In this document: piece after piece, positions 39,500 to 45,664 of the stretch
How positions within the stretch are numbered: the stretch's first letter is position 1
Layout: every line of letters begins with the position of its first letter
NCBI GenBank assembly: GCA_016871595.1
Contig: VHCY01000010.1
Location: forward strand, 1 to 45,664
DNA from: Verrucomicrobiota bacterium
Lineage (GTDB): Bacteria; Verrucomicrobiota; Verrucomicrobiia; Opitutales; Opitutaceae
Direction of reading: 5' to 3'
DNA length: 45,664 nucleotides
The notes under the pieces: generated by a model
What the model was told of the DNA's origin: nothing
Databases searched by the model: none
The model's input: only the letters and a program-made list of their open reading frames with translations
Made by a program: the position numbers and the translations under genes

Positions 39500-40377
39500 C
39501 CCCCGGCGCGGAGATTCCTCCGGACCGCTGGGCGGGCCGGGCCTGCGCGTGGCCCCGTCGTCCGCAATCCACGGAAAGGGTGCGCATCGTGGCGCCGGAG
39601 GAGTTGCGACGCTGGATCGTGTTCGAGGACGAGCGGTTGCTGGTGGTCGACAAGCCCGGGGACGTGGTCTGTCACCCCTCGAAGGCCGGACCGTGGTCCA
39701 GCCTGGTCGGCGCGCTGCGGGAGCTCACGGGCCTGCCCACGGTGCACCTCGTGTTCCGCCTGGACCGGGAGACCAGCGGCCTCGTGGTGGTGGCCAAGGA
39801 CGCGCGGGCGGCGGGCCGCCTGCAGACCGCGTTGCAGGAACGGCGGATCGGCAAGGTCTACCTCGCGCTCCTCACGGGACGACTGGAGGCCGAAACGCTC
39901 GTCGAGCAGCCTCTCGGGGACGATCTCGCCAGCCCGGTGTTCACCAAGTCCGCGGTGGTGGCGGAAGGGGAGGGTAAGGCCGCGGTGACGCGCTTCCAGC
40001 CCCTCGCTTCCAGCCCCGATGGCAGTCTCAGCCTGGTCCGCGTGATCCCCGTGACGGGGCGCAAGCATCAGATCCGGGCGCACGCGCAGTGGCTGGGTCG
40101 GTCCGTCCTCGGGGACAAGATCTACGGTCCGGACGCGCGGCTTTACCTGGAGTTCATCACGACCGGCTGGACGCCGGCGCTGGCGGCCCGTCTGGGTTTG
40201 CCGCGGCAGGCGCTCCATTGCGCCGGGATTGATCTCACGCGGGCCGGGTTCCCGCACGTGTTCTCCGCCCCGTTGGCGGCGGATCTGCTGGAGTGCTGTG
40301 CGCGCGCGGAGCTCCCGGTGCCGGCGGAGTGGCGGCCCGGGCCGCCGGCGGGCGACCAGAACCGCCCCGGGCGGTAG
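39496..40377 (+). CDS. RluA-family pseudouridine synthase
   Basis: About 293 residues from GTG 39496, which overlaps the SDR stop. The block LLVVDKPGDVVCHPSKAG, catalytic FRLDRETSGLVVVAKD (Asp in RLD; Phe in place of the usual His before it), and VTGRKHQIRAHAQWLGRSVLGDKIYG identify the RluA group. There is no N-terminal S4 domain, so it resembles RluA/RluC-short or TruC-like enzymes. It isomerises uridine to pseudouridine in rRNA or tRNA; the target is not predictable. The first 25 residues are unlike the family, so a start nearer 39580 (GTG before RIVAPEELRRW) remains possible. Confidence 0.88.
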   Translation: MTPGAEIPPDRWAGRACAWPRRPQSTERVRIVAPEELRRWIVFEDERLLVVDKPGDVVCHPSKAGPWSSLVGALRELTGLPTVHLVFRLDRETSGLVVVAKDARAAGRLQTALQERRIGKVYLALLTGRLEAETLVEQPLGDDLASPVFTKSAVVAEGEGKAAVTRFQPLASSPDGSLSLVRVIPVTGRKHQIRAHAQWLGRSVLGDKIYGPDARLYLEFITTGWTPALAARLGLPRQALHCAGIDLTRAGFPHVFSAPLAADLLECCARAELPVPAEWRPGPPAGDQNRPGR

Positions 40378-40378
40378 T

Positions 40379-42202
<1,824 letters not shown>

Positions 42203-42277
42203 AAACGGCGCGGCGAAGTGGAAAAGGGTCCAACGTGCGGACCGCGCCGGCCGAAGGCAAGGCAAGCTTTCGCGGCG

Positions 42278-42299
42278 CCGGCGGGCCCGTCCCCGCCGG
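42278..42299 (-). terminator. Possible GC hairpin after the esterase gene
   Basis: CCGGCGGG (42278-42285) and CCCGCCGG (42292-42299) form a perfect 8-bp stem around a 6-base loop, just after the esterase stop on the minus strand. No U-run follows, so it is at best a weak or factor-assisted terminator, or a structured leader before typA. Confidence 0.3.
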
Positions 42300-42301
42300 G
42301 C

Positions 42302-43204
42302 TCAGGGCAGGTAGGCGCGTTCGCGGAACCAGTGGAGCAACTGGTCGCCCCAGGGCGGAGCGGGCCGGTCCGGGCGGCCGAAGCCGAGGCCGTGGGCGCC
42401 CTTCTCGTAGACGTGGAGGGAGAAGGGCACGCCGGCGCGGCGGAGGGCCCCCGCGAAGAGGAGCGAGTTCTCGACCGGCACGCCCTTGTCCTCGACGGTG
42501 TGCCAGAGGAAGCACGGCGGGGTGTCGGCGGTGACCTGCAGCTCGTTGGAGAGGTGGCGCACCAGCGCCGGGTCCGGGTTCTCCCCCAGCAGGTTGCGCC
42601 GGGAGCCGGCGTGCGCGAACTCGAGGAGCGAGATCACGGGGTAACAGAGGATGCCAAGGTCGGGGCGTGAACTCTCCCGTTCGATCGGATCCGCGTCGTC
42701 CGCACGGCCGGCGTCAAAGTGCGTGAGGAGGGTGGACGCGAGGTGGCCGCCGGCCGAGGAGCCGATCACGCCGATGCGCCGCGGATCGAGCCCGTCGCGG
42801 CGGGCGAAGGCGCGGACCATTCGGAGCGCGCGCGCGGCGTCCTGGAGCATCACGGGGTGGCGGTATCCGGCGGAGCCGAGGCGGTACTTGAGGACGTAGC
42901 AGGTGATGCCGTGGCGCGTGAGGAACTCGGCGTAGCCAGTGCCCTCGTGCTCGGCGAGGCCACCGTAGCCGCCGCCGGGGAGAATCAGCATCGTCGCCCC
43001 GGCCGGCCGTCCGGCGGGGGCGTACGGGGTCAGGGTCGGGATATCCTGGGGCCGTTCCCCCGTAGCGCCCGGCGCGGCGCCCGTCCAGAGGCGGATCGGG
43101 CCGAGGATCTGCGCGTAGGGGACCGCCTTCTCGGCGGCGGTCAGGGAGGGGAGCAACGGGGTGGCCGCGACGAGGGCGGCGCAGGCGAGGAGGAGGCGGG
43201 GCAT
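42302..43204 (-). CDS. Exported alpha/beta-hydrolase, acetyl-esterase type
   Basis: 300 residues from ATG 43204 with a signal peptide (about 1-23, ending LTAAE). The oxyanion-hole block [14 protein letters not shown], nucleophile elbow [10 protein letters not shown] (Ser about 161), an acid in [19 protein letters not shown], and His in [10 protein letters not shown] give a complete Ser-Asp-His set. This layout (BD-FAE/acetyl-xylan-esterase-like) is common in secreted carbohydrate esterases of Verrucomicrobiota and Bacteroidota. It would remove acetyl or similar groups from plant or algal glycans in the periplasm. It is divergent from scpB. Confidence 0.88.
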   Translation of the reverse strand: MPRLLLACAALVAATPLLPSLTAAEKAVPYAQILGPIRLWTGAAPGATGERPQDIPTLTPYAPAGRPAGATMLILPGGGYGGLAEHEGTGYAEFLTRHGITCYVLKYRLGSAGYRHPVMLQDAARALRMVRAFARRDGLDPRRIGVIGSSAGGHLASTLLTHFDAGRADDADPIERESSRPDLGILCYPVISLLEFAHAGSRRNLLGENPDPALVRHLSNELQVTADTPPCFLWHTVEDKGVPVENSLLFAGALRRAGVPFSLHVYEKGAHGLGFGRPDRPAPPWGDQLLHWFRERAYLP

Positions 43205-43306
43205 CCGGCGAGCACAAGGGGCCGCGGCCGCCGCGACAAGCCCGCGTCGCGCGCAAAATCGGGTTGCAGCCCCCGGGGGGGGCTCCCTCACTCGGGCGGC
43301 CCGCGC

Positions 43307-44179
43307 ATGGCGTTCAACCTCCCAAAAGTTCTCCAGGCCCTGCTCCTGTCCTCGAGCCAGCCGCTCGCGATCAAGGACATCCAGGCCGCCTTCACCCGGT
43401 TCCACGAGCAGCCGCTGCTGCCGGGCGTCGACCGGGCCGCGGCCGCGGAGCCCGCCGCCGGCGATCCGGCCGCGCCCGCCCCGGCCCCCGCGGCCGAGGA
43501 GGCCGCCGAGGTGGTGGTCGAGCCTGCCGCCGGCGATCCCGAACTCTACTTGGATGTTCCGTCGCTCGTCACGGCCACGCAGATCCGCGAGGCGATGGAC
43601 GCGATCGCGGCGCAGCTGCGCGCCGCGGGCGATGGCCTCCTGCTGATCGAGGGGAACGCGGGCTACCGGCTCGTGACCGAGCCCCGCTTCGCGCGCTGGG
43701 TGCGAATCCTGCGCCAAGAGCCGCCCCCGGTGAAGCTCACCCCGTCCGCCCTGGAGACGCTCGCCGTGATCGCCTACCGGCAGCCTGTCACCCGCACGGA
43801 GATCGAGAACATCCGCGGGGTGTCCGCCGAGGCGGGGTTGAACAAGCTGCTGGAGCGGGACCTCGTCTACATCGTGGGTCGCGCCGACACGCCCGGCCGG
43901 CCGATCCAGTACGGCACGACCGACGATTTCCTCGAGTTCACGGGGATCAAGTCCCTCGACGAGCTGCCCGCCTCCGATGTGCTCTCGTCGCGGCAGATGG
44001 ACGAGTGGCTGCGCAAATCCGAGAACACCAAGGCGCCCGGCGACCTCGATATGGGCCTGCCCGACGAGCAGTTGCCGCTTGAGGCTCCGCTGCCGACGCG
44101 CCCCGCCGAGGACCCCGCGCCCGCCTCCGGGGAGCCCGCCGCGGAATCGCCCGCGCCTTCCCTCCCGTCCTCCGCCTGA
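43307..44179 (+). CDS. scpB: Segregation and condensation protein B, with low-complexity insertion
   Basis: 290 residues from ATG 43307. Two winged helices are separated as usual, but an Ala/Pro/Glu-rich stretch of about 40 residues (roughly 42-80) is inserted in the first one, right after 'IKDIQAAFTRFHEQ'. The diagnostic block LTPSALETLAVIAYRQPVTR, then EIENIRGVSAEAGLNKLLER and IVGRADTPGRPIQYGTTDDFLEFTGI, is intact. The C-terminus is an extended Pro-rich tail. It bridges ScpA-Smc to form the SMC condensin. pheA follows after one base, so the genes are coupled. ScpA and Smc are not in this window. Confidence 0.92.
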   Translation: MAFNLPKVLQALLLSSSQPLAIKDIQAAFTRFHEQPLLPGVDRAAAAEPAAGDPAAPAPAPAAEEAAEVVVEPAAGDPELYLDVPSLVTATQIREAMDAIAAQLRAAGDGLLLIEGNAGYRLVTEPRFARWVRILRQEPPPVKLTPSALETLAVIAYRQPVTRTEIENIRGVSAEAGLNKLLERDLVYIVGRADTPGRPIQYGTTDDFLEFTGIKSLDELPASDVLSSRQMDEWLRKSENTKAPGDLDMGLPDEQLPLEAPLPTRPAEDPAPASGEPAAESPAPSLPSSA

Positions 44180-44180
44180 A

Positions 44181-45260
44181 ATGGACCTTGGCCCCATCCG
44201 CGACCAGATCGACCAGCTCGACCACCAGCTGGTGGAGCTGCTGAACCGCCGGCTCTCCCTCGCCGCGGAGATCGGCAAGGTGAAGCGCAGCGCGGGCGGG
44301 CAGATCTACGTCGCGGAGCGCGAGGACGCCGTCCTGCGCAAGGTGACCGCCCGCAACCGCGGGCCGATCCGCGACGAGGCGCTGCGCGCGATCTACCGCG
44401 AGATCATGTCCGCGGCGATCGCCCTCGAGAAGCCGCTGCTCATCGCCTACCTGGGCCCCGAGGCGAGCAATACCCACGCGGCCGCCCTGCGGAAGTTCGG
44501 CGCCAGCGTGGGCTACCACCCGATGGCCACGGTCGCGGACATCTTCACCGCGGTCGAGAAGGGGGAGACGGATTACGCGGTGATCCCGATCGAGAACTCC
44601 ACCGAGGGCTCGGTGCGCGAGGTGCTCGACAGCTTCGTGGAGAGCGACGTCAAGGTGGTCGCGCAGGTCTATATGGAGATCAACCACGCGCTCATCTCCA
44701 CCGTGCCGCTGGAGGCGGTGACGCGCGTGTACTCGAAGGATCAGGCGCTGGCGCAGTGCCGCCACTGGCTGCAGCGCCACCTGCCCCACGCGCAACTGGT
44801 GGATGCCCCCAGCACGTCCCGGGCGGTGCAGCTCGCCAAGGCGGAGCCGGGCACCGCGGCGGTCGCGGGGGAACTGGCGGCGGAGCACTACGGGGTCCCG
44901 GTGCTGGTGCGGAACATCCAGGACAAGGCCGACAACACCACGCGCTTCTTCGTGCTGGGCCGGCAACCTTCCGGCTCGGCCGGCGCGGGCAAGGATCTCA
45001 CCAGCCTGCTGGTGTCCCTCGGCGACGAGGCGGCGTCGCACTCCGGCGCCCTCCTGCGGATGCTGATGCCGCTGGCCGAACGCGGGATCAACCTCTCGAA
45101 GATCGAGTCGCGCCCGAGCAAGCGGCGCCCGTGGGATTACTACTTCTTCCTCGACGTCACGGGGCACTACGAGGACCCCGCGATGCGCGACGCGATCGCG
45201 GAGCTGCGCCGCTTCTGTCCGATGGTGAAGTGGCTCGGCAGCTACCCGCAGGTGGGCTGA
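44181..45260 (+). CDS. pheA: Bifunctional chorismate mutase/prephenate dehydratase
   Basis: 359 residues from ATG 44181, one base after scpB. An AroQ-type chorismate mutase domain comes first (about 1-85, with IRDQIDQLDHQLVELLNRR and EREDAVLRKV), then the prephenate dehydratase domain with IAYLGPEASNTHAAALRKFG, IPIENSTEGSV and the catalytic TRFFVLG motif, and a C-terminal ACT domain with INLSKIESRPS, the Phe-binding ESRP signature. It converts chorismate to phenylpyruvate and is likely feedback-inhibited by Phe. The domain order matches the usual P-protein of Gram-negative bacteria. Confidence 0.96.
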   Translation: MDLGPIRDQIDQLDHQLVELLNRRLSLAAEIGKVKRSAGGQIYVAEREDAVLRKVTARNRGPIRDEALRAIYREIMSAAIALEKPLLIAYLGPEASNTHAAALRKFGASVGYHPMATVADIFTAVEKGETDYAVIPIENSTEGSVREVLDSFVESDVKVVAQVYMEINHALISTVPLEAVTRVYSKDQALAQCRHWLQRHLPHAQLVDAPSTSRAVQLAKAEPGTAAVAGELAAEHYGVPVLVRNIQDKADNTTRFFVLGRQPSGSAGAGKDLTSLLVSLGDEAASHSGALLRMLMPLAERGINLSKIESRPSKRRPWDYYFFLDVTGHYEDPAMRDAIAELRRFCPMVKWLGSYPQVG

Positions 45261-45263
45261 TTC

Positions 45264-45288
45264 CCGCGGCGGCGCGCGGCCGCGGTTT
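45264..45288. terminator. Possible hairpin between convergent genes
   Basis: CCGCGGC (45264-45270) pairs perfectly with GCCGCGG (45279-45285) around an 8-base loop, followed by TTT on the plus strand. It sits just after pheA and just before the stop of the convergent gene. The weak T-run makes termination uncertain. Confidence 0.35.
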
Positions 45289-45664
45289 CAAGGCTGCCCG
45301 GTCGCCGGCTGCAGGCTGGCGGTGAGCGCGAGCAGCGCGTCGAGCATCTTCACGCTTGCCCCGGGCTCGAGTTGGTTGGTGCCCGGCCAGGTCTCGTACC
45401 CGCCGAGCGCGAAGTGCCGCGGCGGGGGCAGGTAGCCGAAGTACCCGTGGTTCAGCTCGACCATGAACGAGCGGCGGAAGGGACTGCGGCGGCGGTACTC
45501 CAGGCCGGTCTCGGCGAAGGTCTCGCAGGGAAAGGTTCCGATCGCCACGTCGCCGATGCGCAGCGCCTGGAGCGGGATCGGCGCGGTCCCGCGCTGCTCC
45601 GCCAGCAGCTGCACGCGCCCGGCGTAGGACAGCCGCTGCACCCAGTCCGGCGTGGTCGCGAACT
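45288..45664 (-). CDS. Neutral/alkaline ceramidase-like protein, C-terminal end (partial)
   Basis: The reading frame is open to the right edge of the window, so only about the last 124 residues are seen and the GTG at 45641 is internal. The sequence LQALRIGDVAIGTFPCETFA followed by VELNHGYFGYLPPPRHFALG and GGYETWPGTNQLEPGASVKM is characteristic of the end of neutral/alkaline non-lysosomal ceramidase-like proteins of Planctomycetota and Verrucomicrobiota ('PCE-F-E-G...ELANGY-GY-PT...GGYET'). The full protein is probably exported and acts on an amide- or ester-linked lipid or carbohydrate; the catalytic N-terminal domain lies outside. It converges on pheA. Confidence 0.75.
   Translation of the reverse strand, partial: FATTPDWVQRLSYAGRVQLLAEQRGTAPIPLQALRIGDVAIGTFPCETFAETGLEYRRRSPFRRSFMVELNHGYFGYLPPPRHFALGGYETWPGTNQLEPGASVKMLDALLALTASLQPATGQP

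Overview
This 45.7 kb window is high-GC and densely coding, with about 41 genes and no gap over about 125 bases. It appears to be a housekeeping region of a Gram-negative chromosome. LpxI, a TonB-dependent receptor of the large plug type, AsmA-like and GspA/GspB-like proteins indicate a diderm envelope. The TonB receptor, the Tat-exported Gfo/Idh protein, the cytochrome c/sorbosone dehydrogenase fusion and the ceramidase-like C-terminus suggest Verrucomicrobiota, most likely an Opitutaceae relative. That placement is inference from protein style; there is no rRNA or tRNA gene here to test it. Few starts have a good Shine-Dalgarno sequence.

Layout. (1) 1-2169, plus strand: the C-terminal part of a Kef-type antiporter, a small zinc-ribbon-like protein and an orphan HTH protein of the 'mobile mystery protein A' type. 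(2) 10830-2197, minus strand: a tight six-gene envelope operon with GldA-, GldF- and GldG-like ABC components, a DUF4340 protein, an AsmA-like protein and a lipoprotein cyclophilin. birA lies just upstream. (3) 11935-12234, plus: a small hypothetical gene divergent from birA. (4) 17046-12257, minus: leuS, lpxI, a TPMT-like methyltransferase and a proline-rich exported protein. (5) 17155-19604, plus: the cytochrome c/sugar dehydrogenase and a HAD hydrolase. (6) 23005-19627, minus: cysS and thrS, divergent from hemB (23111-24127). (7) 26779-24152, minus: the TonB receptor, divergent from a Tat-signal Gfo/Idh oxidoreductase. (8) 29691-28081, minus: GspA/ExeA-like ATPase and GspB-like partner. (9) 29810-36948, plus: a seven-gene run of DivIC-like protein, UDP-sugar pyrophosphorylase, phosphohexomutase, ketose 3-epimerase-like protein, RbsD/FucU mutarotase, zinc alcohol dehydrogenase and an NHL propeller. 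(10) 38611-36973, minus: hpf, a GreA/GreB-like factor and an exported hypothetical protein. (11) 38687-40377, plus: an SDR and an RluA-type pseudouridine synthase. (12) 43204-40379, minus: an esterase and bipA/typA. (13) 43307-45260, plus: scpB and pheA. (14) At the right edge, minus: the C-terminus of a neutral-ceramidase-like protein.

The genes cover translation (three aminoacyl-tRNA synthetases, BipA, HPF, RluA), lipid A and envelope biogenesis, heme and phenylalanine synthesis, chromosome segregation and carbohydrate metabolism. I saw no CRISPR array, IS element, phage or clear defence locus. The points most worth checking are the ABC/DUF4340/AsmA envelope operon, a ThrRS with no TGS domain but an insertion in its catalytic core, a hairpin directly before the thrS start, an intrinsic terminator that runs into the start codon of the GreA-like gene, the orphan mobile-mystery-A regulator, and the epimerase/mutarotase/dehydrogenase sugar cassette.
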